Shown in pieces: positions 50,116-60,500 of a stretch of DNA of 64,000 nt; the first letter of the stretch is position 1, and every line of letters begins with the position of its first letter. The stretch is from positions 248,001 through 312,000 of the forward strand of contig NZ_SSHH01000001.1 in the NCBI RefSeq assembly GCF_004965515.1, read 5' to 3'. The notes under the pieces were generated by a model. The model ran no database searches and was not told the origin of the DNA. It saw nothing but the letters and a program-made list of their open reading frames with translations. The position numbers were made by a program, and so were the translations under genes. The stretch is from Alteraurantiacibacter aquimixticola. Its GTDB lineage: Bacteria; Pseudomonadota; Alphaproteobacteria; Sphingomonadales; Sphingomonadaceae.

Positions 50116-52098
50116 ATGACGCGTCGTGGCCACCGGTTCTTGCTGTATTCTGCCACAATATTGCCGGTCGCCTGCGGTCCGCTCTCTGCGCAGGATGGCG
50201 AGGATAATACATACGCCTACGATCCCGCTGCATTGCTGGTGGCGAATGTGCGGCGCAGTTCTTCGCAGGAAGCGCATTTGAACACGCTGCTCGAGTCATT
50301 CCGCGAGGTCGATAGTGACGGGAACGGGCTCGACCGCGACGATGTCGCGAGGCTCGAGGAGCGGATGCTGGCTAGGGTGCGGGAACAACACGCGCAAACG
50401 CTGGCGCGGGTCGAGCAGGAATTCATGCGGTACGATACGGATGGCGATGGCGGCGTGACCAAGGCCGAAATGCTTGCGGCAATCGAATACGAACAGAGCG
50501 GCCGCGCCGATGTAGACCGGGAATTCGAAAGGCGGGATGCCGACGGCGACGGCAGGCTGGCGCTTGCCGAAGTGGCGCCGCGCGGAGGGGCGCAGGCCGA
50601 GCAATTCGCCGCGATCGACACCGATGGCGACGCCTATCTCAGCAAGGAGGAATTGCACGCCGCCCTTGCCGCGCGCAATTCCCGCAGGGACCCGCCAGAT
50701 TTTGCCTTCGAGCGCCTCGACGCCGACGGAAATGGTTCACTCACGATTGAGGAAGTCGCCGGCCTGGAAGGGCCGCCCATGCTCGATGCTCGCCGGCAGG
50801 AACGCAAGGCAAGAGCCTTCGAGCGGCTGTTCGCCATCGATGCGAATGGTGACGGCATCCTTTCGGAGGCGGAATTCAGCGAGGCCTTTCGCCGCCAGTT
50901 TGCCGCAATCGATACGGATGGCAACCAGCTGATCTCGGCCGCCGAGTTCGATGGCGCGCAGGAACGGCTGGCAATGGCGCGAGACATTGCCGAAGCGCCT
51001 CTATGCACGGTACCCGGACCGCGCAATGGCACGCGCGCCCTCGCATTCATTGCCGGTCGCGGCGAGCTGGTATCCCCGGTAGCGTTGGGTGCCCAGGATC
51101 GCACAACGAGCATCATCAAGGTGGCCATCGATAGCGGCGATGAGCCGCTATTCCTCCTTTTGGCAGCAGACGATCCCGTAATCTGGGACTTCTCGGGTGC
51201 AACCGAACGCCTCGAGCGCGTCGTTCTTTTCGCCGATGAGCATGACGATGCCGGGCATGCCCTCGCGGGTGCCCTGGGACTTCCCCAAAGCAAGGTGACC
51301 TTTGGCGAGCCGGGTTGCTTCCCGGCCGGCAGGATGGCCTCGACCGGCTCCAGGAGCGAAGACCGGCTGGCCAACCATGTCGGTGCCGTCACGGGCATTT
51401 CCGCCAGGGTCAGGCCGGTGCCGGGTGCGGCTGGCACGGTGACCTTCCCGGCAATGGTGGTGGAGCAGCTGCATCGTCCCGTGCCTGCGCCGGACGGCTT
51501 CGATCCGGATATCTGGTGGGAGGCGATCGCCGCCCATCCTCGCGGGGTCGGCGATCCGGAGTTGGCGTCACTGGTCACGCAGACCGCCTTGGTGGAATAT
51601 GAGTGGCTGCCGGGTGAGTTCGGCCTTGCGCAGATGGCGGCGCAAGAGATGATCGAGCCGACCGACAATCATGGCGAATACCGGCTTCTCCATCAAATGA
51701 GCCGCTTTCCGGAAGCGTTCGAAACGCTCCGCAGTGTGGACTTCGTGCTGGGCGAAGGTATTCGTCGTCCCGACGGAGAGTTCGGCACAGGGTGTCTCTT
51801 TGCCGCAGATGGCGAGACCGTGCTCGAAGGCGAGCATTGCTTCCAGAGCCTGCGCGCAGACGCGGTGCAGGTCCGCTACGATGAAAGCGGGCAATCCTGC
51901 CTGTTTCGCTCTCGCACAGAGAAGGCCGGATGCTTCCCGGAAGACGGCCGGCCGTTGCGGGCCGTCGATACCCCGCAGGGGCAGCAATTCATGCCGGTCT
52001 CTGAGGAGGAAGCTGGTGTTCCGGAGATTACCACCGAGCGGTCGATCCCCGGGCCTGCTCTTTCTCCCGTCGAGATCATTCCGACGGGCGGCAGGTAG
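50116..52098 (+). CDS. Secreted seven-EF-hand calcium-binding protein
   Basis: Exported protein of 660 residues; signal peptide up to about residue 26 (ending LSAQ); ribosome site TGGAGAGG. Residues 60-280 carry seven EF-hand loops starting near D66, D107, D141, D168, D202, D242 and D266 (for example DTDGDGGVTKAE, DADGNGSLTIEE, DANGDGILSEAE). The C-terminal ~380 residues are a separate domain rich in acidic residues with five or more cysteines (GEPGCFPAGRM, GTGCLFAADGE, EHCFQSL, SCLFRSR, GCFPEDGR); I recognise no family. It lies 149 bases before the type I secretion genes on the same strand, but as it has its own Sec signal it is more likely a calcium-handling periplasmic or surface partner than a type I substrate. 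Confidence 0.8.
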   Translation: MTRRGHRFLLYSATILPVACGPLSAQDGEDNTYAYDPAALLVANVRRSSSQEAHLNTLLESFREVDSDGNGLDRDDVARLEERMLARVREQHAQTLARVEQEFMRYDTDGDGGVTKAEMLAAIEYEQSGRADVDREFERRDADGDGRLALAEVAPRGGAQAEQFAAIDTDGDAYLSKEELHAALAARNSRRDPPDFAFERLDADGNGSLTIEEVAGLEGPPMLDARRQERKARAFERLFAIDANGDGILSEAEFSEAFRRQFAAIDTDGNQLISAAEFDGAQERLAMARDIAEAPLCTVPGPRNGTRALAFIAGRGELVSPVALGAQDRTTSIIKVAIDSGDEPLFLLLAADDPVIWDFSGATERLERVVLFADEHDDAGHALAGALGLPQSKVTFGEPGCFPAGRMASTGSRSEDRLANHVGAVTGISARVRPVPGAAGTVTFPAMVVEQLHRPVPAPDGFDPDIWWEAIAAHPRGVGDPELASLVTQTALVEYEWLPGEFGLAQMAAQEMIEPTDNHGEYRLLHQMSRFPEAFETLRSVDFVLGEGIRRPDGEFGTGCLFAADGETVLEGEHCFQSLRADAVQVRYDESGQSCLFRSRTEKAGCFPEDGRPLRAVDTPQGQQFMPVSEEEAGVPEITTERSIPGPALSPVEIIPTGGR

Positions 52099-52247
52099 GA
52101 TAAGGAACTGCAGAGGGCCGCGGTCTCTTGGTAAAGCGGAGCCTCAATCCTATGCGGAAAGTTCGGAACTTCACCGGCGCAAAGTGAAGTAACTTCCCGC
52201 TACTCATTTGCCTTGCTAAGGGACTGCCGGGGGTCGAACGGTATTCA

Positions 52248-54446
52248 ATGGATAATTCGGACAATAACGGACCAACCGCAGTCGTCGACGCGGCGCTGGC
52301 GAGCTTTGTGCTGCTGGCCCAGTTCCTTGGCGTACCTGCCGATCCGGCGCAGATCCATCACGATCGCGGGCGAGGGGACGATCCCTACGATTTCGACGAT
52401 CTCACCCGCATCGCCAAGAAGCTGGGGCTGATCGCCCGGCGCAAGCGCGCCCCGCTCGCCGACCTGCCCAAGCTGCCTCTGCCCGCGCTGGTGCGGCTGG
52501 CGGATGGCGGGACGGCCGTGCTGCTGAAGATCGACGACAACACCGATACCGGCGCGCGCTTCATGGTGCTGGCCCCCGGATCCGAACGGCCGGAAATCTG
52601 GTCGGAAGAGCAGGTGGAGGCCGGCTTCGCAGTCGAAGGCGGCAAGGCGGACCTGCTGCTGATGACCAGCCGCGAGCATATCGCCGGGCAGAAGCGTGCC
52701 TTCGATATCAGCTGGTTCATCCCGGCGCTGGTCAAGTACCGCAAGCCCTTGCGCGACGTTCTGCTGGGCAGCTTCTTCCTCCAACTGCTCGGCCTCGCGT
52801 CGCCGATCTTCTTCCAGCTGGTGATCGACAAGGTGCTGGTCCACCAGTCGATGACGACGCTGGAAGTGCTGGCGATCGGCCTTGCCACCGTGCTGGTGTT
52901 CGAGACGGTGCTCTCGGGCCTCAGGAACTGGCTCTTCGCGCATACGACCAACCGCGTCGATGCGGAGCTTTCCGCCGCGCTCTTCCGCCATCTCGTCGCC
53001 CTGCCGCTCTCTTATTTCGAGGCGCGGCGCGTGGGCGACAGCGTGGCCCGCGTGCGCGAGCTGGAAAGCATCCGCAACTTCCTCACCAGCAATGCGGTGA
53101 CCGTGGTGATCGACCTGTTCTTCACCATCGTCTTCTTCATCGTCATGTATCTTTATTCGCCGATCCTGACGCTGATCGTGGCGCTGACGATCCCGGTCTA
53201 CGTGCTGATCTCGGTCCTTATCACCCCGCCGCTACGCGCCCGGCTGGACGAGAAGTTCAAGCGCGGGGCGGAGAACCAGGCTTTCCTGGTCGAGACGGTG
53301 ACCGGCATCGGCACGCTCAAATCGATGGCGGTCGAACCGCGCATGCGCGACCGGTGGGAGAAGCAGTTCGCCGGCTATATCAAGACCGGCTGGGACGTGA
53401 CCGTGCTCTCCACCTGGGGCAGCCATTTGATCCAGCTCGTTTCCAAGCTGACCACGGTGGCGATCCTGTTCGTCGGCGCGAAGGCGGTGATTGCGGGCGA
53501 GCTGTCGGTGGGTAGCTTGGTCGCCTTCAACATGCTGGCGGGGCGCGTGGCCCAGCCGATCTTGCGCCTGTCGCAATTGTGGCAGGACTTCCAGCAAGTG
53601 CGCATCTCGGTGGACCGGCTGGGCGACATCCTCAACGCACCGGCAGAGCCCGAGCACAACCCGAACCGTGCCAGCCTGCCGCCGATCGCGGGCAAGGTGG
53701 AATTCGACAAGGTCCGCTTCCGCTACCGCCCCGATGCGCCAGAGGCCCTGCGCGGTGTCTCGCTCGAAGTGGGCGCGGGCGAGATGCTCGGCATTGTCGG
53801 CCCCTCCGGTTCGGGCAAGTCGACGCTCACCAAGCTGGTCCAGCGCCTCTACGTCCCCGAGCAGGGCCGCGTGCTGGTCGACGGCACCGATCTCGCCCTG
53901 GTCGACCCGGCCTGGCTGCGGCGGCAGGTGGGCGTGGTGCTGCAGGAGAATATCCTGTTCAACCGCACGGTGCGCGAGAATATCGCGCTCGCCAATCCCA
54001 CCGCGCCGATGGAGCAGGTGATCGCCGCTGCCGAGCTGGCTGGCGCGCACGACTTCGTGCTCACCCTGCCGCATGGCTATGACACTGTGATCGAGGAGCG
54101 CGGCGCCAATCTCTCCGGTGGGCAGCGCCAGCGCCTTGCCATTGCCCGCGCGCTGATGACCGATCCGCGCATCCTCATCCTCGACGAGGCGACCAGCGCG
54201 CTCGATGCCGAAAGCGAGGAGATCATCCAGAACAACCTCGCCCGCATCGCCCAGGGACGGACGGTGCTGATCATCGCCCACCGCCTCTCCGCCGTGCGCC
54301 CTTGCGACCGCATCATTACTGTGGAGGCAGGCGAGATTACCGAAAGCGGCACGCATGAGGAGCTGCTGCGCGCAGGCGGGCGCTATGCCCAGCTGCATGC
54401 CAAGCAGACCGGGATGGCCAATATCGGAGAAGGGGCAAGCGTATGA
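52248..54446 (+). CDS. Type I secretion ABC transporter (HlyB-type permease/ATPase)
   Basis: Protein of 732 residues. Residues 1-145 are a C39-peptidase-like domain without the catalytic cysteine (the position is within AALASFVLLAQF), as in HlyB where it docks unfolded RTX substrates. A six-helix membrane domain follows (from PLRDVLLGSFFLQLLGLASPIFF), then the ATPase: Walker A GPSGSGKST, Q-loop GVVLQENILF, signature LSGGQRQRLAIARAL, Walker B ILILDEATSALD and His in IIAHRLS. With the HlyD-type adaptor encoded next (4-base overlap) and an outer-membrane TolC supplied elsewhere, it should export the RTX protein encoded downstream in one step to the outside. Confidence 0.95.
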   Translation: MDNSDNNGPTAVVDAALASFVLLAQFLGVPADPAQIHHDRGRGDDPYDFDDLTRIAKKLGLIARRKRAPLADLPKLPLPALVRLADGGTAVLLKIDDNTDTGARFMVLAPGSERPEIWSEEQVEAGFAVEGGKADLLLMTSREHIAGQKRAFDISWFIPALVKYRKPLRDVLLGSFFLQLLGLASPIFFQLVIDKVLVHQSMTTLEVLAIGLATVLVFETVLSGLRNWLFAHTTNRVDAELSAALFRHLVALPLSYFEARRVGDSVARVRELESIRNFLTSNAVTVVIDLFFTIVFFIVMYLYSPILTLIVALTIPVYVLISVLITPPLRARLDEKFKRGAENQAFLVETVTGIGTLKSMAVEPRMRDRWEKQFAGYIKTGWDVTVLSTWGSHLIQLVSKLTTVAILFVGAKAVIAGELSVGSLVAFNMLAGRVAQPILRLSQLWQDFQQVRISVDRLGDILNAPAEPEHNPNRASLPPIAGKVEFDKVRFRYRPDAPEALRGVSLEVGAGEMLGIVGPSGSGKSTLTKLVQRLYVPEQGRVLVDGTDLALVDPAWLRRQVGVVLQENILFNRTVRENIALANPTAPMEQVIAAAELAGAHDFVLTLPHGYDTVIEERGANLSGGQRQRLAIARALMTDPRILILDEATSALDAESEEIIQNNLARIAQGRTVLIIAHRLSAVRPCDRIITVEAGEITESGTHEELLRAGGRYAQLHAKQTGMANIGEGASV

Positions 54447-55942
54447 GCGTGCTCGCTGATCGCTTCCCCACGCTGGCGCGGCACCTTTCGGTGCTGCGCG
54501 AAAGCTGGCGCGCGCAGGACGAGGCGGACGAGGCCTTTCGTCCGCGCGAGGAGCATGAATTCCTCCCCGCCGCGCTGGAGATCATGGAAAAGCCGCCCAG
54601 CCCCGGCATGCGCTTGCTGCTCTGGCTCACCTGCGGCCTGCTGGTGCTGGCCCTCATCTGGGCCGTGCTGGGCAAGATCGACGTGGTGGCAGTCGCCTCG
54701 GGCCGGGTGGTTCCTGGCGGCAATGTGAAGACCGTGCAGCCGATCGACATCGGCGCGGTGCGCGCGATCCATGTCACCAACGGCCAGTTCGTGCGCGCAG
54801 GCGAATTGCTGATCGAACTCGATCCCACGCTTGCCAGCGCTGACGAGGCGCAGAGCGAACAGAGCTTGATGAGCGCCCGCGTCCTGCGCGCGCGCAACGA
54901 TGCCTTGCTGGCTTATCTGGAGGGCAGGCCCGCACGCTACGTCGCGCCGCCCGAAGCCTCGCCAGACACCGTCGCCACCGAACGGGCGCTGATCCGCGCG
55001 GCGATCGCCGAATACGAAGCGCAACGCGCCAGCCTGAGGCAGCAACGTGCGGAGAAGGCTGCCGAACTGCAGGGCGCCGAGGCCGAGATCGCCAAGCTGG
55101 AAGAAGCGCTCCCCTATATAGAAGAGCAATATTCCGCGCGCGAGGAACTGGCCGAACGCGGCTTCTATTCGCGCCTGCGCCTGCTCGAATACGAACAGCT
55201 GCGCGCCGAACATTTGCGCAATATCGAGATCCAGCGTGCCAATGCCGCGCGCGCCGGGGCGGCGATCGGTACGCTCGACGCGGAGATCGCTTCCTTGCGC
55301 GCAGGCTTCGGCCGCAACGCGGTGACCGAGCTTGCGGATGCGAACGAGCAGGCGAGCATGGCGGGCGAGGAAGTGCGCAAGGCCGAGCGGCGGCGGCAGT
55401 ACCAGGAACTGCGCAGCCCCGTGGACGGCGTGGTGCAGCAGCTGAGCGTCACTACCGTGGGCGGTGTGGTCCAGCCCGCTCAGGTGCTCATGGTGATCGT
55501 CCCCTGCAGTGCCGAGGGTGCGGAAACGCCCGCCAGCTGCAATGCCGGCATCACTGTCGACGCCTTCGTCCAGAACAAGGATATCGGCTTCGTCGCCGAA
55601 GGGCAGCGCGTGGCGGTGAAGCTGGAAGCGTTCAACTTCACCGATTTCGGCATGCTGGAAGGCACCGTCCGCACGATCAGCCGCGACGCCATCGATCAGA
55701 GCCAGCAGCCCGCCGGATCGCAGCGCGACGAGAACGGCCGCCCCGTGCAGCCCGGCCTCGTCTACGCCACCAGCATCGCGCTCGCCTGCGGCCCCGACGA
55801 TCCCGCCCGCACCAGCCTGTGCGACCGCGTGCAGCCGGGCATGGCAGTGCAGGCGGAAATCAAGACCGGACAGCGACGGATCATCCAATATTTGCTCAGC
55901 CCGATCAGCCAAGCGCTCGATGAGGCAGGGCGGGAGAGGTAG
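54443..55942 (+). CDS. Type I secretion periplasmic adaptor (HlyD family)
   Basis: Membrane fusion protein of 499 residues. A short cytoplasmic N-terminus and single helix (LLLWLTCGLLVLALIWAVL) lead into the biotinyl-lipoyl-like half motif (VVPGGNVKTVQPIDIGAVRAIHVTNGQFVRAGELLIELD), a long alpha-hairpin with coiled coil (about 135-300), the returning lipoyl half (LRSPVDGVVQQLSVTTVGGVVQPAQVLMVIVP) and the beta-barrel (KDIGFVAEGQRVAVKLEAFNF) with the C-terminal GMAVQAEIKTGQRRIIQYLLSPI typical of HlyD. It couples the ABC transporter to TolC. It overlaps the transporter gene by 4 bases. A cysteine pair in the beta domain (PCSAEG, ASCNAG) is a less common feature. Confidence 0.94.
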   Translation: MSVLADRFPTLARHLSVLRESWRAQDEADEAFRPREEHEFLPAALEIMEKPPSPGMRLLLWLTCGLLVLALIWAVLGKIDVVAVASGRVVPGGNVKTVQPIDIGAVRAIHVTNGQFVRAGELLIELDPTLASADEAQSEQSLMSARVLRARNDALLAYLEGRPARYVAPPEASPDTVATERALIRAAIAEYEAQRASLRQQRAEKAAELQGAEAEIAKLEEALPYIEEQYSAREELAERGFYSRLRLLEYEQLRAEHLRNIEIQRANAARAGAAIGTLDAEIASLRAGFGRNAVTELADANEQASMAGEEVRKAERRRQYQELRSPVDGVVQQLSVTTVGGVVQPAQVLMVIVPCSAEGAETPASCNAGITVDAFVQNKDIGFVAEGQRVAVKLEAFNFTDFGMLEGTVRTISRDAIDQSQQPAGSQRDENGRPVQPGLVYATSIALACGPDDPARTSLCDRVQPGMAVQAEIKTGQRRIIQYLLSPISQALDEAGRER

Positions 55943-56065
55943 ATTGTGCAAAAAGCCGTCTGTGTGCGGCGCGACGCAAGTCTTTTAGCTCTACGGCATA
56001 GTTAATGCTGCGGAATTATTGCAGCGTTGAGGGAAATTTCCTGCGATATTTGAGCATTTACTGGA

Positions 56066-56094
56066 TTGACTGCCTCTGCTGTTTGGCGAATATT
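56066..56094 (+). promoter_or_regulatory. Sigma-70 promoter candidate for the acyltransferase-lipoprotein-RTX unit
   Basis: TTGACT, 17 bases, AATATT, about 40 bases before the acyltransferase start in a 187-base AT-rich gap after the HlyD gene. It suggests that toxin genes can be transcribed separately from the exporter genes. Confidence 0.5.
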
Positions 56095-56129
56095 TCCGTT
56101 GGGATTCGTATGGATTTGAGGGGCAATTT

Positions 56130-56786
56130 ATGGGTCGCAAGGGTAATGGCGCTGATGGTGCCGACGCAGGGCTTTCGCAGGCCAAATCGACGGACAAGGA
56201 ACAGGAAGGCGCGGAGGCTGCAACTCCCGCGGCCAAGGCTTCTTCCGAGAAGCCACAAATCACGCCAGAGATGAAGGCCAAGCTCGCCGCGCTGAGAGAG
56301 CGGGTGCAGCTGAGCGTAGGGCAGGCGGTGCTCGCGATGGGCAATTTGCCGCGCTATCGCAGCCAGACACTGGGCGACCTGCAGCACCTGGTGATCGAGC
56401 CCTTGCTGCGCGACCGCCTCGCCGTCGCCCATGCGCGCTCGCCGTCTGGCGAAGCGGGCGAGGGAGAGGCCGGGGATGCCGCTCCCGCCGGGCAGGAGGC
56501 GACCGCCGGCATCGCCATCTGGGCCAGCGTTTCGGACGAGGTTGCGGCAAAGATCCGCGACCAGATCAAGGGCGGCGTCTTCCCCACCCGCCTGTCGGCC
56601 GACGACTGGACGAGCGGCGAGAACATCTGGCTGCTCGACCTCATCGCCCCCAACCGCCAGCTCGCCACCGCTGTGCTCGCCAACTTCAAGCAGATTGCCG
56701 GAGACAAACCGGTATCCATCCACCCGATCGTCGCCCGCAGCGTCGATCCGCAAGTGCTGGAGAAGATGCGGGCGAAGGGGGAGTAG
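56130..56786 (+). CDS. HlyC-like toxin-activating lysine acyltransferase (divergent)
   Basis: Protein of 218 residues. After an Ala/Glu/Lys-rich tail of about 45 residues comes the HlyC fold: LAMGNLPRYRSQTLGDLQHLVIEPLL, then GIAIWASVSDEVAAKI, and the strongly diagnostic ADDWTSGENIWLLDLIAPN, which parallels the DWTSGDRKWFIDWIAP stretch of HlyC and keeps its catalytic Asp. HlyC proteins transfer fatty acyl groups to lysines of RTX protoxins in the cytoplasm. At the place of the catalytic His (SPLHR in HlyC) this protein reads LPRYR, so Tyr replaces His in my alignment; it may be a distinct subclass or catalytically altered. A Gly/Glu/Ala-rich insertion (about 105-130) separates the two halves. 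ATG 56130 has GAGGGG upstream. Confidence 0.8.
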   Translation: MGRKGNGADGADAGLSQAKSTDKEQEGAEAATPAAKASSEKPQITPEMKAKLAALRERVQLSVGQAVLAMGNLPRYRSQTLGDLQHLVIEPLLRDRLAVAHARSPSGEAGEGEAGDAAPAGQEATAGIAIWASVSDEVAAKIRDQIKGGVFPTRLSADDWTSGENIWLLDLIAPNRQLATAVLANFKQIAGDKPVSIHPIVARSVDPQVLEKMRAKGE

Positions 56787-56790
56787 GGGG

Positions 56791-57570
56791 ATGGCCTTCA
56801 AGCGGTTCGTCGCGGCGGCACTGATGGCGCTCTCGCTGGCATCATGCGGTGACGATGCGTTCCCGGACTATCATTACAAGATGACCGTCTATGTTGGCGG
56901 GCAAGCCTTCTCCTCGGTCCGGGCAGTGGAGCAGGAGGAGGTGTCCAGCGTTGTCGATTCGACCGGACGAACCGTCAAGACGTCCATGCGCGGTGAGGCG
57001 GTGATCATCGATCATCCCAACGGGCGTACCTATTATGCGCTGCTGAGCAAGCCGGGCAGTCCGCAATACGGTGCCTTTGCCGCCGAACTTGCACTGATGC
57101 CGCTGGTAACGAAGGCACAGAGAGCGTCCACAGACAACTGGACGGGCGGGAACCAGTCGGGCGATCTCGACCTGCGCGCTCGCGATCATCAGGCGATGGT
57201 AGCGATCGAAGGGCCGCAGGAATTGCGCCGCCGCGTCCCGGTGGATGAATTGCGTCGCCACAGCGGCTCGGGCGACCCCGACTTCCCGGCCTGGCCCATG
57301 TTCGTGACCTTCTCCGATCCCGCCGACCCGCGCACCGTGCGCGAGGTGTCTCCCGACAGCTTGGGCGTCGAGCGCATTACCATCGAGATCACCGATGAGG
57401 GCGTGACGACGGGGATCGAGGAGCTATTGGCGTGGTTGCCCAGATACTATGATCGCCAATTGAGCGGAAGCACGACAGAATCGTTGAGGGATCAACAAGA
57501 GAGCGGGATTTCGGCGCGGCTTGGAGCTGGATCCTTCAGTGCAGGCAATGGCTTGAGTCCATATCAGTGA
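56791..57570 (+). CDS. Lipoprotein between acyltransferase and RTX toxin genes (candidate immunity or accessory factor)
   Basis: Lipoprotein of 259 residues: MAFKRFVAAALMALSLASC, with lipobox LASC and Cys19 as the lipidated residue, followed by GDDAFPDYHYKMTVYVGGQAFS. Asp at +3 relative to the cysteine may influence localisation. The rest is a soluble domain without recognised motifs; it ends in a Ser/Gly-rich tail. It starts 4 bases after the acyltransferase stop and ends 12 bases before the RTX gene, so the three are cotranscribed. By analogy with lipase effectors of type VI secretion, whose genes neighbour periplasmic lipoprotein immunity genes, it may protect the producer from the lipase-like toxin. 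It could equally aid secretion. Confidence 0.7.
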   Translation: MAFKRFVAAALMALSLASCGDDAFPDYHYKMTVYVGGQAFSSVRAVEQEEVSSVVDSTGRTVKTSMRGEAVIIDHPNGRTYYALLSKPGSPQYGAFAAELALMPLVTKAQRASTDNWTGGNQSGDLDLRARDHQAMVAIEGPQELRRRVPVDELRRHSGSGDPDFPAWPMFVTFSDPADPRTVREVSPDSLGVERITIEITDEGVTTGIEELLAWLPRYYDRQLSGSTTESLRDQQESGISARLGAGSFSAGNGLSPYQ

Positions 57571-57582
57571 GGGGCGCCGCGC

Positions 57583-60500
57583 ATGAATAGAGATCTCTTC
57601 CTCGCAATTCTTGCGATGGATTCGTACAACCGGGGATACGGTCGTAGGCTTAAGGTTGGGGACAATGGTCCTGACGAACCCAATGACGACCTAGGTGAAT
57701 ATCTTGGAACCGCGCAGATTGTCGAGCAGTCCGGCACATCGGAGGATTCTGCTGCGCGCCAATCCGAATTCTACGCCGTCGCCTACGAGTGGGAAGGTGA
57801 AACGATCATCTCCTATCGCGGGACGGACAACCCGTTCGAGGATGCCAATACGGGTTACGGTCTCGGCGCCGGCGACCCCGATCTCATCATTACGCAGTCT
57901 CTCAATGACAAGCTGTGGGAACACATCTTCGGCGATGCGGTCGGTGGGGTGCTTGGTGACCTGTTCGGCTCCCTGGGTGTCGGTCCTGCACAAAGCCAAA
58001 GCCAACTGGCAATCGAGTTTTACAGCGCCGTTACCGACCGGGAAGTAACCGAAATCATGTCCGACGACGTCCCCGGGGATGTCGTGGTTGTGGGCCATTC
58101 GCTCGGCGGGGGGCTGGCAGGCCTCGTGGCCTCATTGTCTGGTGTTGAGGGTTATGGTTACGATCACATGCCCTTCGCGCAGGGCGCATATACCTATGCG
58201 ACAAGCATGATGTATGCGCTGCTCGTCGCGCATGAAAGCACGGATTTCGAGGACGCTCTGGCCGAAATCGGGACGCCCGAGGAGATTACGCAGATAAGAG
58301 GGCTTCTGGGCAAGCTTGAGGGCTTGTCTACATTTACAGATGAGGATTTCGAACAGCTGGGCTTCCGCAAGCCCACGACCGACAATTTCAATGCCATCTC
58401 AGTCGAAGAGGAAATGCTGCACTATGTGAGAAACGGCAGTGCGCAGTTTCTCATTGGACTGATTGCGACGGTTGCGGCCTTTTTCACGAGAAGCGCAACG
58501 CTTGCCGGCGTTGCAGCCGACGCCTTTGGCCAGGCCATTTCGGCCAACTTGACCGAAGGGACGGTGCCCTCGGAAGAGTTGAGCCTCCATGGTGCTCTTC
58601 CTGAATCTACAGATCTGGTCAAGCGCCATAGCCAGGCTTTGCTCGTTATCCTGAAATATGCCGAGGTGATACCTGTCGCCACTGATTGGCAGGGTGTCGC
58701 TCCGGAGCTGATCGAGGCGCTTTTTGACGACGACATTGGCGAGGCGCTCGGGCGTTCTTCGGGTTCTGTGGAAAGCGGCGGTCAGGGTGAGTATGCTCCG
58801 ACCGACCAGCTGAGGGCAGCCATCGCCTATTCTGCAATCACAGAAGGTGAGCGGCCCTTCGGCGATACTGCAATTCAAGCATGGTACGAAGACGCCAATG
58901 TGCTTGGTCGCGTCATGGAGGCGGACGGCATCTCCGAGAGTTTCCGCAACCTCGCCGGCGATCTCGCCCGTATCATTACGCAATATGCAGGTCGATTAGC
59001 TTTTGCCGATGTTGAAGACCAACAATTTACTGCCGGCGTACTTGATACGAACGCCGATCTCACCGCTGTTTCGATAGACCTTTCCGAAGCCACTTGGGAT
59101 GCTGGGAAGGAACACCAGGACATGGAAATCGTCGGGATTTCCACGCTGGTGCGAAACGCAACCGGAGACACCCAATTTCCCCTTCGTTATTACGGGCCTG
59201 TGCCCGGGCAGGCTGATGGGGTCGAATGGGCTTCTCCCGTACGTGCCGGTGCAAAATGGCTCTATGATGTAGAAAACCCGGCCACGATCGTCGGGCGTCT
59301 TTCCTTGCAGACCAAGGACGAGGCTTTCGACGGGCATGCCCCGGGCGGCTCAGGCAACCTCTCGGATGACGAGATCGCCGTATTCGTTCTCGGCGATGGC
59401 GACGACAAGGTTACCGGAACCGACGACAATGACTTCCTGATCGGTTCGGGCGGCAACGACACGCTGATCGGTGGACTTGGCGACGACATGCTGTTCGGCG
59501 GCGATGGAGACGATATTCTCGCCGATATCCACGGCCGCAACTTCTTCCAGGGTGGCGAGGGTGAAGACACGGTCGATCTTGGCGCCGATAATGCGCTCGG
59601 CGGCTATGAGGTCACGCTTGCAGCGGTTGCGTCGCCGGATAACGATCGCAAGACCGATATCGAGTTCACGCTGAAGAGCGCGCTAACCGGACAGACCAAT
59701 GTCAACCGGATGCAGGACGTAGAAAAGCTCGTCCTCACCGAATATGCCGACCATCTGAAGCTCGATGGTGCGACGACCAATGATTACGTTACGGGTTACG
59801 TCGATTTGTTCGGCTCCACGTTTACCGTGGACATGGGGGCGCCGGAGCAAGGCGTGGTTACGTCCGCTCATCTTGATACTGTCGAATTTGCCGCTCGTGG
59901 AGATTCCGGCAACAACGGGGTCTTCTGGCGCAATGGCGCAAGCCAGGCTGCGATGGGCAATCTTTCGTTTTCAGAGTATTCGGCGCTCGGCTTCCTGTCG
60001 GCGATTCCGACTCTGCTGCTCAACCTCAGCGGCGCGAGTTTTTTCTTAGAGGACATCCTGACAGGCGACGACGTCGTTAAGACCAGGGGTCTCGAAAATG
60101 TGATCCTGACAGACAAGGACGACAACTTCGCCTTTACAGCCGAGGACTATGGTATCCACTCCGGCTACGGAACGATCACCGCCGGCGCGGGCGAGGACGT
60201 GGTGCTGTATGTTGGCGCGAAGCACTATGCCAAGGATGAGTATTTCGATCCCGCGCAGCAGGAACTGGCGGATGCCAAGGCTGCGGCGCTGGCTGCGGGT
60301 GAAGAGTATACTGGTCCCGAGCCTGACCCCTATGCCTTGAAGGCTGGCGAAGAACTGCGGCTTACTATCGATGGTGGGGAGGATGACGACCGCCTGTTGG
60401 TGCGCGGGGGCGAGGGTGCGATCGTGGTTGGCGGAGAGGGGCGCGATTTCCTCTACAACTCCTCCTATAAAGGCCAGCTTTGGGGTGATGGGCTCGACGG

